A DNA stretch of 56,468 bases from an uncultured Tateyamaria sp. (GTDB lineage: Bacteria > Pseudomonadota > Alphaproteobacteria > Rhodobacterales > Rhodobacteraceae), in NCBI RefSeq assembly GCF_947488715.1, contig NZ_CANLAG010000014.1:1-56468 (forward strand), read 5' to 3'. The notes beneath the pieces were generated by a model. The model saw only the letters and a program-made list of their open reading frames with translations. It made no database searches and was not told where the DNA came from. The position numbers and the translations under genes were made by a program. Below, in pieces: positions 8,901 to 17,111 of this stretch. The first letter of the stretch is position 1. Every line of letters begins with the position of its first letter.

Positions 8901-9413
8901 GTCGAAATAGAGCGCCACATCCGTCTCGACGTCGTGGCCGTCGATGATGTGCTCGAACTCGGGCAACTGGCGGGCCAGCATCTTGGCGTTGTTGCCATAG
9001 GCCCAGCCGACATTGTCGGGGTTCATCACCCAGTTCATCGTGGGCTTGGACTGTGCGGTGGGCGGCACGCCGCCCGGCATCAGCGCCTCGTTCAACTGCT
9101 GGGTCGTGGGGATCGCCCAACGGCCCTCGGCCTGGCCCGAGCGCAGGAAATGCAACAGCGGGTTCACGCCCGCCTCGGCCACATCCACATTGGCCGCCAG
9201 ATAACTCATCCCGTCAAAGGACGGCGACGGGTTGCGCCCCAGCCGCGCGCCCAGCCACAGGTAATGCTGCACCGGGTCAACCTTGAGCAGGGCAACATCG
9301 GGATATTCGGTCAGATACCAGACCGGGTCGAACAGGTCCGAATTGCGGATCAGATCCATGTCTTCGGGCGTGGTGGCAGGGGCCAGCGGGACGGGTTTGG
9401 TGCGAAGGGTCAT
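5979..9413 (-). CDS. three-module glycosyltransferase (GT4-type)
   Basis: This 1144-residue cytoplasmic protein appears to contain three GT-B modules. Residues 15-75 form a small domain with FDPVWYLTEYPDV and HYLWLGARLGRNPSP. Module 1 (about 110-430) has GFAGNLSTTKEAHIKGF and a GCSNVVMEALSMGVPVL donor-site segment. Module 2 (about 430-745) has SPNRLITAIANGVPVIVST. Module 3 (about 755-1140) has SVGSINARKSQ and ESYPRVIVEAMSFGLPVVSS. The latter segments are the E-x7-E-like GT4 signature. Family members are usually 350-400 residues, so this is a natural fusion that could add several sugars. The ATG overlaps the stop of the upstream gene (ATGA), so the two are coupled. Confidence 0.85.
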   Translation of the reverse strand: MTLRTKPVPLAPATTPEDMDLIRNSDLFDPVWYLTEYPDVALLKVDPVQHYLWLGARLGRNPSPSFDGMSYLAANVDVAEAGVNPLLHFLRSGQAEGRWAIPTTQQLNEALMPGGVPPTAQSKPTMNWVMNPDNVGWAYGNNAKMLARQLPEFEHIIDGHDVETDVALYFDIKIFKMRGRSARRNILRVGGPRPVNLTYGDDHEKLRADVAEFDGIIVLNQYLYDIFAPLHPNVHLIPNALDLAEWHPGAAPDAERPFTVGFAGNLSTTKEAHIKGFRFVNEACEKMGLPLVKLSKGKDQIAREDMKEKFYGAIDCLVHPVAPGKEGCSNVVMEALSMGVPVLTTKAAGFHAEKIKDGDGILYIERDTKKLIKRIEKLQKDPALQARMRREAVAFAQANHDVTRTARDYYKVLALPGMQRDSCPRVAFVPFWEPAANFASSRLRCAQPAELLADSHAMQATCQGLGPDTEIAVVSQLASDATMQILRDNPQIALIYDVCDRYFEDDRQVGGVHAKTRFFELAERADIIVASTVALKKAIVKLGLQKAVTYLPDGIDYRAHRDAGLTDPKGPVLWYGNPGRSNFDSARWMIDHVMQNTTRGMKLISRKRSFNHIAKTEDPSFGPYVDICSDWAFDSFVAEMRDCSVCVLAHGAEEQSKSPNRLITAIANGVPVIVSTAPSCAALLQAGGMGWAVVRDAAGLQEALERLDDPSTRADYMRAMQRVIEDRFGDVAIRRKYEALVQTCVPKRRAPVDAAPRRVMFVSHNLNVGEGAPTSLMQTVLGLQKAYNIKPTVFAVIDGALRKTYEEAGIEVLVPDLGVTSRLATKIISRTYEEMADAFREALEVCKIDVTVANTATSLWFASISESAGVPAVSMIRESSDEHVAFNFGPEPVMETCRAGLSQVQATIFVSDYTRKLWQASHDIVDARLISNGIDLSHFDTVRQMDKAPLRKELGIPASGVMMVSVGSINARKSQRDIVEAIAGLPKKIQAKMRLVLVGAKPSAYLDDLKARIAELDKELANRIHIIGETDNVALWYRAADMFVFASHNESYPRVIVEAMSFGLPVVSSAVFGTQEQVVDGESGLLFPIGDIDSLRSCLRWMLENGDDRARFGVQAETRFWELLTYWEMVHNYAVVIANTARQS

Positions 9414-11953
9414 TGCGGCGCTCCCGTGTCATCGGACGGTGTATCGGGTTGCGTGTCCGGTTGCGGCGCGCGCGGGGCGCGGCCCTCGCCCAGCCCATAA
9501 AGGATAAAGTGGGTCAACGCGTCCATCCCGGTCTCGCTGACATCGGGGTTGGTGCGCTGATACCAGTCGGCATCGAACAGGCCGGTGCGGCGCACGGCGG
9601 CCATCTCGCGGCGCAACTGGCCCGTGCCCAACCGCCAGAACCGCGGGTGGCGCAGGGGCATCAGAACGGCCAGCACGGCGGCAATGTCGGCCTGACCCGC
9701 GCGCAGCACGGCCACATCCGACTGCGACTGGGCCAGAGCGCCCTGGGTGTTGGTCCGGGCCGTCTCGGCCTCCTGGGCGGCAAGGCGGGCGGCTTCCTGT
9801 TCGGCGGCCTGTGCGGCACGGTCCTGCTCTTGCTGGGTGCGCAGGGCGGCGAGGGCCTGTTCCATCTCGGCGCGGGCTGCCTCTGCGGCGGCGCGGGCGG
9901 CGGTGGCCTCGTGGACCTGCGCCTCGGTCTGCATCAGCAGGTTGGTCAACTGGGCCAGCTCGGAATGGCGCGTCTCGGTGGCGGCCTGCGCGGCGGCCAG
10001 TTGCCCGCGCGCCGCGCCAAGCGCCTGATCATGTTCCGCGCGCATCCGCGCGGCGGCATCGTCGTTCTGGGCCAGCGATTGCGTCAGCTGCGCCACCTGC
10101 TGGGTCAGGGTCTGCACATGGGCGTGTTCCAGATCCGCCTCACGCTTGAGGCTCTGGTTGATCCGCTCCAGCGTCTGGGCGTGCTGCTCGGCCTCCTGCT
10201 GGGCGTCCTCGGCCTGGGTCAGGGTGCGGCGGGTGTCGGCCAGTTCCGCGTCTTTCTGGGCCAGCGCGCTCCGGGTCTCGGCCAGGGCGTCCTGTTGCGC
10301 GCGGGCCTCGGCCTCTGCCGCCTCCAGCGCCTCCTGCAACGCGGTCAGCTTTTCTGCCTGCGCCGACAGATCCCCCTCTTGGGTCGCCATCTGATCCTGC
10401 ACGGCGGCGAGGGCGGCATCCCGGTCCGCAAGGCTCTGACGGGCGGCCTCCAATGCGGCCTCCTGTTCGGCCAGCGCCATGTCACGGGCCGTCGACGCAT
10501 TCTGCAACGCGGCCAGGGCTGCCGCCTTTTCGGCACTGTCGGCCTGCAACGCGGTCAGCGCCGCCTCCTGGTCGTCCAGCGCGGTGCGGGCGGTCTCCAG
10601 CTCGGCGGCCTGCGCCTCGACCTTGAGCCGCAGGTTCTTGGTCTGGGCCTTGGTCCGGGTGCTCAGGCGGGTCTTGAAATCTTCTTCGGCGGCGTCGGCG
10701 CGTTCGGCCTCCAGCGCGATCTCCTGTTGCAGCTTGTGCATCACGCGGGCCTGCAGCGTGGCGGCATCCGCCTGGCTGGCGGCCTGCGTCTCAAGCTGTG
10801 CGATGGCCTGCTCCTTGAGCTGGCGTTCGGTCTGCGCCTCGGTGCGGGCGGCCTTGGCCTCGGCCTGGATCTCGTGGCGGGCGGCCTCCAGCGCGTTGCG
10901 CTCTTGCGTGGCGCGGTCGGTCTGGGCGGCCAGCGCGTCGCGGGCGCGGCGCTCGGTGCGGGCCAGCGCCTCTTCGGCCTTCTGCCGCTCACCAGCCAGT
11001 TCCTTGATCCGGGCCTGGTTGTCCGCGATCACCTGGATGCGCTTGGCCAGTTCGGCCTTGGTGCCGCGCATCTCGTCGACCAGCGGGGCAAAGGCGGGGG
11101 CGGCCGCGTCCAGATCGGCGCGGATCGCATCAAGACGGGCATAGTCGCCCTTGCGCTCCTGCTTGTCGGCCCAGTGATCAAAGATCGCATAGGCGTCGCG
11201 CAGCCAGCTCGACACCAGCGGGCTGTCCAGCAGCGACGCATCACTTGTGTGGTGGCGGTGCTCGGGCGAAATCAGGGTGCCGACCTCGGCGCTGATCTGC
11301 GCCGGGCTGCGCGGCCAGACAAGGTCCAGCCCCTTGGTGATCCGGTCCATCGCCCCGGCCCAGTTCTGCATCATGTCGTCATAGCGGGTCACCACACGGG
11401 CGGTGCCGCGCGTGGCCAGCTCGGCCTCGAGCATATGGCGCAGCCACAACAGTTGCGACAGCTCGGCGGCAAAGCCGTTGCGCCGCGCCAGCGAGGCGGC
11501 GACCTCGGTCGGGTTGCGCAGCGCCAGCACCGGGCGCAGCGTCAGGTCCGCGGCGTCCAGCACCCCGGACCAGAACGGCATCAGGCGCGACATGCGCGGA
11601 TCCTTGAGCACGATCAGGCGCGAGGACCCGAATTCGCTCTCCAGCAGGGCGGCGGCCTCTTCGGCGAATTCCGCCACCTTGGGCGAGCGTTCCCAGCCCT
11701 CGGGCAGGGGGCGCCAGTCATCCCACTGCGACCCCGTCAGGGCCAGCAGCCGGTCGTTGAAATCCCGCAGGGCGCGCGATTCCCAGTATCCGGTGGGGTT
11801 GTTTGGGCTCGGTCCGATCAGGGTGTCGGGCAGGTCCGCGCCCATCAGGCTCAACACACGTGTCAAAAGGCTGGTGCCGGAACGGTGCATGCCCAGGACG
11901 GTCAATGCGATCCGGGGCTGTGCCACGGGCGAGGTCGTCTTGCGGGATGTCAT
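9410..11953 (-). CDS. sulfotransferase domain fused to long coiled coil
   Basis: Residues 15-260 of this 847-residue protein form a sulfotransferase-like domain with the P-loop-like GMHRSGTS (21-28) and PTGYWESRALRDFNDRLL. From about 280 to 750 the sequence is almost entirely Ala, Glu, Gln and Arg in heptad-like order, a very long coiled coil. The C-terminus (about 790-830) carries FDADWYQRTNPDV and HFILYGLGEGRAP. This is the same small domain found at the N-terminus of the next gene, whose start it overlaps by four bases. The coiled coil may scaffold the polysaccharide enzymes. The start ATG follows GAGGG. Catalytic activity is inferred from the domain only. Confidence 0.8.
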   Translation of the reverse strand: MTSRKTTSPVAQPRIALTVLGMHRSGTSLLTRVLSLMGADLPDTLIGPSPNNPTGYWESRALRDFNDRLLALTGSQWDDWRPLPEGWERSPKVAEFAEEAAALLESEFGSSRLIVLKDPRMSRLMPFWSGVLDAADLTLRPVLALRNPTEVAASLARRNGFAAELSQLLWLRHMLEAELATRGTARVVTRYDDMMQNWAGAMDRITKGLDLVWPRSPAQISAEVGTLISPEHRHHTSDASLLDSPLVSSWLRDAYAIFDHWADKQERKGDYARLDAIRADLDAAAPAFAPLVDEMRGTKAELAKRIQVIADNQARIKELAGERQKAEEALARTERRARDALAAQTDRATQERNALEAARHEIQAEAKAARTEAQTERQLKEQAIAQLETQAASQADAATLQARVMHKLQQEIALEAERADAAEEDFKTRLSTRTKAQTKNLRLKVEAQAAELETARTALDDQEAALTALQADSAEKAAALAALQNASTARDMALAEQEAALEAARQSLADRDAALAAVQDQMATQEGDLSAQAEKLTALQEALEAAEAEARAQQDALAETRSALAQKDAELADTRRTLTQAEDAQQEAEQHAQTLERINQSLKREADLEHAHVQTLTQQVAQLTQSLAQNDDAAARMRAEHDQALGAARGQLAAAQAATETRHSELAQLTNLLMQTEAQVHEATAARAAAEAARAEMEQALAALRTQQEQDRAAQAAEQEAARLAAQEAETARTNTQGALAQSQSDVAVLRAGQADIAAVLAVLMPLRHPRFWRLGTGQLRREMAAVRRTGLFDADWYQRTNPDVSETGMDALTHFILYGLGEGRAPRAPQPDTQPDTPSDDTGAPQ

Positions 11954-12251
11954 CTTACCCTCGGGTTATGAAAAGAGACCGGATAATTGCTCAAACTATG
12001 GGTGCAGCACTAGTCAAGCACGCGTCAAAGTGCAAGCCGTGCCTAAATGCCGGGCTGTGGTTGGTCGATCCCCGCCCGTGGTGGGCCAAGGCGCTGTATA
12101 TGCTGGGCTTTGGCGCGTTGCACCGGGCCGGGGGGCCGCACGGGCAGTGGCATGCTTGTGCCGATGGATGGGCGGTTCTGCCTGTTTTTTCGGCAAGGTT
12201 GACCCCGGAATCGCGGCGCTGATGCTGCGGCGCGGCATGACGCCTGCGCAC
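11954..12251. other. intergenic region upstream of the 11953-to-4932 gene set
   Basis: This 298-base gap holds no credible gene. It must contain the leftward promoter for the sulfotransferase/coiled-coil gene. TTGACG and TTGACT hexamers lie on the minus strand at about 12018-12028 and 12007-12017, but no well-spaced -10 was found, so no promoter is called. Confidence 0.5.
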
Positions 12252-13220
12252 TCAGGACGGATCGCCCAGCCGCGCCCGGTCATGGGCCTCCCACGCCGCT
12301 GGCACGTCCGCCCCGAACCGCTCCCGGACAAAGGCGTATTGCCGGGCAAAGGCGCGCTCGAATGCGTGGCGGATGGTGTCGGGGATCGCTGCCGCGCGGC
12401 CCTCGTTGCTGCGGGTGGACCCGTCGGCAGGGATCGCGTCGATGCCCAGAAACCCACAGATGTCGTCCAGCGTGGCGGGATCAAAGAGGTGGTCGTAAAA
12501 GACGTATTTGATCCGCTCCGCCGGCACCGCCGCCTCAAGCGCCTGCACCGTGCGGGCATAGTCGGACCGTTCGATCCGCGACAGCCGGTTGGCGGTGATC
12601 AGGGTCTGGGCGCGCGCCGCACAGGCCGCATCGAAATCGGGGCCCTTTTCCAGATCGGGCGCCTCAACCGCGACGGCCATGCGGATCTGCGACCACATCC
12701 GCTCGACCGGGTCGCGCAGGATGAACAGGAACCGCGCCTGTCCGATCTGGCCCATGTCGGCGAAATGATCGCTGTCCAGAATGGCATAGGACGGGGTGAT
12801 GTCGCAGACCACCGGCTGATCGCGGTAACCGCGCAGCAGGTATTTCAGATAGGGCCGGTGGTCCCCCCGCTTGCCGGTGTAGATGGTCAACAGGTCCGTG
12901 ACCTCGCGCAACTGCCGCAGCACCTTGACGTTGCCCGGCCCCGGCGCCGCCTTCAGCTTGGCCGACAGGGCGGCGGCCATCTTGACCCGGTTGGCAATGG
13001 CCATATCGGCCCGGCCCGCGATCACATCGAAATAGTGCAGCTCCTTGTTGGCACAGAAATGCACCTGCGGGCTGGCGCGCAACGCCTCATAAAGCCACGT
13101 GGTCCCGGCCTTTTGCGCCCCGATGCAATAGAACATCGTGGCGGCCTCGGGAAAGCGGGCAGAGGGTTTGGGCATTGCGGATCCGTTCGGTGTCTTGAAA
13201 GGGGGGGCAGGGCGGGTCAC
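12252..13220 (-). CDS. sulfotransferase family protein
   Basis: The product is 322 residues if translation starts at the GTG (13220) that overlaps the ABC ATPase stop as GTGA. An ATG at 13175 would remove 15 residues. The 5'-PSB loop is CIGAQKAGTTW (about 32-42) and the 3'-phosphate motif FILRDPVERMWSQ lies near 160. This is a standard PAPS-dependent sulfotransferase. It is coupled to the capsule exporter ATPase, so it probably sulfates the exported polymer. The family is firm; the acceptor is unknown. Confidence 0.85.
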   Translation of the reverse strand: MTRPAPPFKTPNGSAMPKPSARFPEAATMFYCIGAQKAGTTWLYEALRASPQVHFCANKELHYFDVIAGRADMAIANRVKMAAALSAKLKAAPGPGNVKVLRQLREVTDLLTIYTGKRGDHRPYLKYLLRGYRDQPVVCDITPSYAILDSDHFADMGQIGQARFLFILRDPVERMWSQIRMAVAVEAPDLEKGPDFDAACAARAQTLITANRLSRIERSDYARTVQALEAAVPAERIKYVFYDHLFDPATLDDICGFLGIDAIPADGSTRSNEGRAAAIPDTIRHAFERAFARQYAFVRERFGADVPAAWEAHDRARLGDPS

Positions 13221-13876
13221 TGGACCCGCATGTTGTAGGCGTGGTGTTTGATCGCGTCATTGACGTCGTCGTAATAGTGCAGCTGCCCGTTCTCCAGCAC
13301 CGCACCGGCCTGGCACATCTCGCGCAGCATCCCGATCGAGTGGCTGACAAACACCGCGCCCGCCCGCTCCATCCGGTCGAGAAACACCGCCCGGCTCTTG
13401 CGCTTGAACGTGGCATCGCCCACCGCGGTGATCTCGTCGATCAGGTAGGTGTCAAAGGTCAGCCCCATGGAGACGCCAAAGGCCAGCCGCGACCGCATGC
13501 CCGACGAATAGGAGCGGATCGGCAGATGGAAATGCGACCCCAACTCGGCGAACTCCTGCACGTAGTCGCTCAGCGCGGTGGTATCGACGCCATAGATACG
13601 GGCCACGAACCGGGTGTTCTGCGCGCCGGTCATGTCGGGGTGGAACGACCCGGCAAAGCCCACCGGGAACGAGATGTTGCCATCGCTCAGGATCTCGCCC
13701 GAGGTGACGTCGGCGGTGCCTGCGATCATCTTGAGCAGCGTCGACTTGCCCGCGCCATTGCGCCCCAAAAGACCCACGGAGACATTGGTGGGAAAGGTGG
13801 CGTTGATGCGGTTCATCACCACCTTGCGACTGCCATGCAGCCGGTAGATCTTGGTCAGGTTGCGCAGCACGATCAT
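13217..13876 (-). CDS. polysaccharide ABC exporter ATP-binding protein (KpsT-like)
   Basis: The 219-residue ATPase has Walker A GRNGAGKST (38-46), the signature SYSSGMRSRLAFG (near 120-132) and Walker B TYLIDEI (near 138-144). SSGM in place of the usual LSGGQ is characteristic of the capsule/O-antigen export ATPases KpsT, BexA and CtrD. It would power export of polysaccharide across the inner membrane together with a KpsM-type permease. That permease is not adjacent; it lies at 45068-45892. The KpsE-like gene is 10 bp upstream and a sulfotransferase overlaps downstream. Confidence 0.92.
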   Translation of the reverse strand: MIVLRNLTKIYRLHGSRKVVMNRINATFPTNVSVGLLGRNGAGKSTLLKMIAGTADVTSGEILSDGNISFPVGFAGSFHPDMTGAQNTRFVARIYGVDTTALSDYVQEFAELGSHFHLPIRSYSSGMRSRLAFGVSMGLTFDTYLIDEITAVGDATFKRKSRAVFLDRMERAGAVFVSHSIGMLREMCQAGAVLENGQLHYYDDVNDAIKHHAYNMRVQ

Positions 13877-13886
13877 GCGGAGGCCC

Positions 13887-15347
13887 TCAGCGACGGTCCC
13901 GCAGGGAATAGCCGATCAGCACCACGACGGACCACACCAGGAAACTGAACAGCGCCACAAGGCCCAGCGTCGCGGGCCGGTCGGGGCGCACGGCGGTTTC
14001 GGCCAGCGTCGGCTGGACGTGGGCGGCGATGTACCGGCTCTGGCGGCGCGATTCCGCCACCGCCGCATCAAAGGCGGCCAGCGCAGCGGTATAGGACTGT
14101 TCGGCAAACTCGCGGTCCACCGACAGGCGTTCGAACTCGCCCACCAGATCGACAAAGGCGGTGTTGCCATCCGTCTGGCCATCCGCCCCCAGACCCAGCT
14201 TGTTGCGCTCTTCCTGGATGCGGTCCTCGATGACGTCGCGGCGACGCTCGGCCTGTTGCAGGCGCGGGTCGTTTGCGCTGCTGGTCTGGCGCAGGATGTC
14301 GGCGTCGATCAGGGCCTGGGCCAGCTGCTGTTCCAGCGATGACAACAGGCCGGTCTGGATCTGCAGGGTCGAATCCGGTGACACGATCTGGTTCTCGTTG
14401 CGGAACCGGGTCAGCGCCTGACGCGCTTCGGTCAGACGCTCCACCGCGCCCTCCAGCTCTTCGCGGGCATAGCGGGTGGCATCCTCGCGGGCGATGGCCG
14501 ACAGCCGGTTGATCATCAACGAACTCTCGTCATAGATCATCTGCGCAATGTCCTGCGCGTCCTGCGCGGTGAATGCCTGCACCTCCAGGTCGATCAGACC
14601 CGTGCCGCTGTCATTATAGACCTTGACCATGCCGGCCCAGTAATCGGTCAGCTCTTCGATGGAACCGGGCGGGTGATAGCTAAAGATCGGGTCGCGGTCC
14701 GGGTCGCCCTTGGACCACAGCGTGCGCAGGTCCAGCGCGTTGTCGATGGTGCGCACCAGCTCCTGGCTCTGGATGAACTTGTACAGGATATCCGTGTCCG
14801 ACGAGGACGACCCGGACAGTTCGGCGACACCGCCCAAAAGCTCGATCGCCGATCCCACCTCTTCGGTGCGGACCGAGAACCCGGCGGTGGACACATAGCG
14901 GTCCGCAGCGCGTTCCCACAGATACCAGGCCGCCAGCGCGGTGATGCCAACGACAAAGATCAGAAAGCTGGTGATCACCATCACATGCCGGCCCCGGACC
15001 CGTTCGGGTTCGGCCGGGGGGGCCACGGGGGTGGTGGCGGTCTCGGCTGCGGGAACGGGGTCGTCCTCGTCCAGCTTTTCGACGTTTTCCACCATGGCGG
15101 CCATCTTGGCGGCGCGGGCGGCCTCGACACGGGCGATGGCCTCTTCGCGTTCGCGGATCTTGATCGCCTTGCGTTCTGCCATGGACAGCGGCGCGGCGGG
15201 CGTGTCAGCGCCCTGGGCCTCCGCCGGGGTCTCGGCGGTGTCCTTGGGGGCGTCGGTGGTGGGCTGTTGCGAGGTCTCGGCCTTGGGGTCCTGCGCCGCG
15301 TCTGGCACGGGCCGGGGCCGGTTCGATGTGGGGCCGGAGCGGGTCAA
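13887..15347 (-). CDS. capsule export inner-membrane/periplasmic adaptor (KpsE/BexC/CtrB-like)
   Basis: The 486-residue protein has an unusually long, Pro/Ala/Glu-rich cytoplasmic N-terminus (1-120). A membrane segment VMVITSFLIFVVGITAL lies near 124-140. A large periplasmic domain with coiled-coil stretches (about 270-400) follows, and a second membrane segment, LVALFSFLVWSVVVLIGY, lies near 460-480. This two-helix plan with a periplasmic coiled coil is that of KpsE/BexC/CtrB, which links the ABC exporter to the outer-membrane channel. No ATG or GTG lies upstream in frame before a TAG. The likely start is TTG at 15347, with an AAGG 10 bases before it. It forms a transcript with the ATPase. 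Confidence 0.88.
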   Translation of the reverse strand: MTRSGPTSNRPRPVPDAAQDPKAETSQQPTTDAPKDTAETPAEAQGADTPAAPLSMAERKAIKIREREEAIARVEAARAAKMAAMVENVEKLDEDDPVPAAETATTPVAPPAEPERVRGRHVMVITSFLIFVVGITALAAWYLWERAADRYVSTAGFSVRTEEVGSAIELLGGVAELSGSSSSDTDILYKFIQSQELVRTIDNALDLRTLWSKGDPDRDPIFSYHPPGSIEELTDYWAGMVKVYNDSGTGLIDLEVQAFTAQDAQDIAQMIYDESSLMINRLSAIAREDATRYAREELEGAVERLTEARQALTRFRNENQIVSPDSTLQIQTGLLSSLEQQLAQALIDADILRQTSSANDPRLQQAERRRDVIEDRIQEERNKLGLGADGQTDGNTAFVDLVGEFERLSVDREFAEQSYTAALAAFDAAVAESRRQSRYIAAHVQPTLAETAVRPDRPATLGLVALFSFLVWSVVVLIGYSLRDRR

Positions 15348-15438
15348 GTGGCGCGCCTTGTGTGATAAATTGATAAATCTCGATCTGTTCTACATAAGGG
15401 CCGTGCAAATCGCCAGCACCCAGATTGGAAAAGCCCGC

Positions 15439-16350
15439 GTGCCGACACTGAACATCCTGATGTGCACATATAATGGCGGCGCGTATCTGGAGCCACAGCT
15501 GCAATCGCTGCTGGCGCAGGATCATGCCGACTGGCGGCTGTGGTCCAGCGATGACGGCTCGGAGGATGACACCGTTTCCCAACTGACCGGTTTTGCCGCG
15601 GCCCATCCCGACCGGGTGATGCCGCCGCTGACCGGGCCGGGGCGGGGGGCGGCGGCGCATTTCCTGTCACTGCTGGCACGTCCCGAGATGGCGGGGCAGT
15701 GGGTGGCCTTTGCCGATCAGGACGACGTGTGGCTGCCGCACAAACTGGCCCGCGCGGTGGACCAGCTGGGGCAGGAGGGGGCGATAGGCCCCGCCGTCTA
15801 TGCCAGCCGCAGCCTGCACACCGATGCGCAGGGCGCGGTGCTGGGACCGTCCCCCCGGCACGCGCGCGCCCTGGGGTTCGGCAATGCGCTGGTCCAGAAC
15901 GTGCTGGCGGGCAACACGCTGGTGCTGACACCCGGCGCCACCGACCTGCTGCGCGCCACGCTGGATGCTGCACAGGATGTGCCGTTTCACGACTGGTGGG
16001 TCTATCTGGTGGCCACGGGCGCGGGCATTCCGGTGATCAACGATGCTGAGCCGGGCGTGCTCTACCGTCAGCACCGTGGCAACCTGCTGGGCGCGGGCGG
16101 GCGGCAGCGCATGGGCCGCGCCGCCCTCTTGTGGAACGGGACCTATGCGCGCTGGATCGACGCCAACATCGCCGCGCTGTCGGGGATCGCAGGGCACCTG
16201 ACCCCCGAGGCCGCAGCACTGACAGAGACCGTGCGCGGCTGGCGCACCCAAAGCGGGCGGCGCGTGTCCCCCCAGGCCCTCGGCCTCTACCGTCAAAGCG
16301 CAAATGGCGACCGCATCCTGCGCACGCTGGCCAGGTTGCGCAGGCTCTAG
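15439..16350 (+). CDS. family 2 glycosyltransferase
   Basis: The 303-residue protein starts VPTLNILMCTYNGGAYLEPQL, the classic GT-A N-terminus. Nucleotide-sugar and metal motifs follow: SSDDGSEDDT (near 33-42) and AFADQDDVW (near 93-101). It resembles rhamnosyl- and other GT2 enzymes of surface polysaccharide loci. The frame is open far upstream, antisense to the KpsE gene; I place the start at GTG 15439 because GGAAAAG precedes it at good spacing and the domain begins right after. It is divergent from the exporter genes and ends tail-to-tail with the next gene in a 4-base CTAG overlap. Confidence 0.87.
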   Translation: MPTLNILMCTYNGGAYLEPQLQSLLAQDHADWRLWSSDDGSEDDTVSQLTGFAAAHPDRVMPPLTGPGRGAAAHFLSLLARPEMAGQWVAFADQDDVWLPHKLARAVDQLGQEGAIGPAVYASRSLHTDAQGAVLGPSPRHARALGFGNALVQNVLAGNTLVLTPGATDLLRATLDAAQDVPFHDWWVYLVATGAGIPVINDAEPGVLYRQHRGNLLGAGGRQRMGRAALLWNGTYARWIDANIAALSGIAGHLTPEAAALTETVRGWRTQSGRRVSPQALGLYRQSANGDRILRTLARLRRL

Positions 16351-17111
16351 CCTGCCAGCACCCGGCCCATCAGCTTGGCATCCAGCGCACCCATCCGTTC
16401 CAACCGGTGCAGGCTGTCGTCGCGCTCCAGCCGTTCTGTCAACGCAGGCCAGCGCCGTGTGCCCGCCCGCTGCGGCCCCGCATTCACACGCGTGCCCACC
16501 AGGTTGACCGGCGCACCCAGCACATCGCCCAGATCCGTCTCGAGACGGTCCAGCCCATCCATGCCGTAAAACGCATTCACCGCCTCACAGCCCGCCAGCG
16601 CGCGGGCCATCAGATCGGATTTCTTCAGCTTGGACACCTCGGCCCAGCCGCGCATCCGCCGGGTGGCAAAATAGGTGCAGTAAAAGTTGTCGTAATGGTC
16701 CCGGATAAACGTGCGCCACCCCCGGTTGCCACCAAAGAAATAGTCATCCGCCGACCGCTCCAGGATGGTGCGCAGACCGGTATGTTCGGGCCGCTGCAAG
16801 GCATCCGCATCGGTGCCTTCGGCCTTTTTCAGCAGGTAAAAATAGAACGACGCAATCCGCTCATAGGGGTCGCGCAGCACCGAAAACGTGAACCGGTCCG
16901 CAGGCAGCGTTTCCAGGTCGGTCCAGTCCAGATGCCCGGAATAGAGCCGATATCCCGGCGGAAACTGCGCATCGCGCGGGGCCTGGGTGTGGACACGCAC
17001 CGGGCTGGTCTGCGCCTCACCGATGACGCGCGTCAACTCGGTGTGGACGGTCTGACCGGCGGTCTTGGGGATGTGCAGGAAAACAACCGTGCGGGGCGCC
17101 ATGGGCCTCAC
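16347..17111 (-). CDS. sulfotransferase (Sulfotransfer_2 type)
   Basis: The 254-residue protein has FLHIPKTAGQTVHTEL near residues 11-26 and FSVLRDPYERIASFYFYLL near 75-93. These are the PAPS-binding motifs of the eukaryote-like heparan/dermatan 2-O-sulfotransferase group (HIPKTAG and RDP-x-R). The GTG start at 17111 overlaps the acetyltransferase stop as GTGA; an ATG at 17102 is an alternative. It is the last gene of a three-gene leftward operon (20373-16347). It probably sulfates a polysaccharide residue; the position is unknown. Confidence 0.85.
   Translation of the reverse strand: MRPMAPRTVVFLHIPKTAGQTVHTELTRVIGEAQTSPVRVHTQAPRDAQFPPGYRLYSGHLDWTDLETLPADRFTFSVLRDPYERIASFYFYLLKKAEGTDADALQRPEHTGLRTILERSADDYFFGGNRGWRTFIRDHYDNFYCTYFATRRMRGWAEVSKLKKSDLMARALAGCEAVNAFYGMDGLDRLETDLGDVLGAPVNLVGTRVNAGPQRAGTRRWPALTERLERDDSLHRLERMGALDAKLMGRVLAG

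Noticed and set aside
9413..11971. 852-codon open frame on the plus strand
   Set aside because: Shadow of the coiled-coil sulfotransferase gene; the low-complexity Ala/Glu codons keep the opposite frame open as Leu/Gly/Gln-rich sequence.
12014..12559. 181-codon minus-strand frame across the 11954-12251 gap
   Set aside because: It overlaps the sulfotransferase at 12252 out of frame and has Arg/Pro/Ser-rich shadow composition.
14941..15438. Upstream extension of the GT2 frame by 166 codons
   Set aside because: It lies antisense to the KpsE-like N-terminus, has Ser/Ala-rich shadow composition, and the GT2 domain starts directly after GTG 15439.
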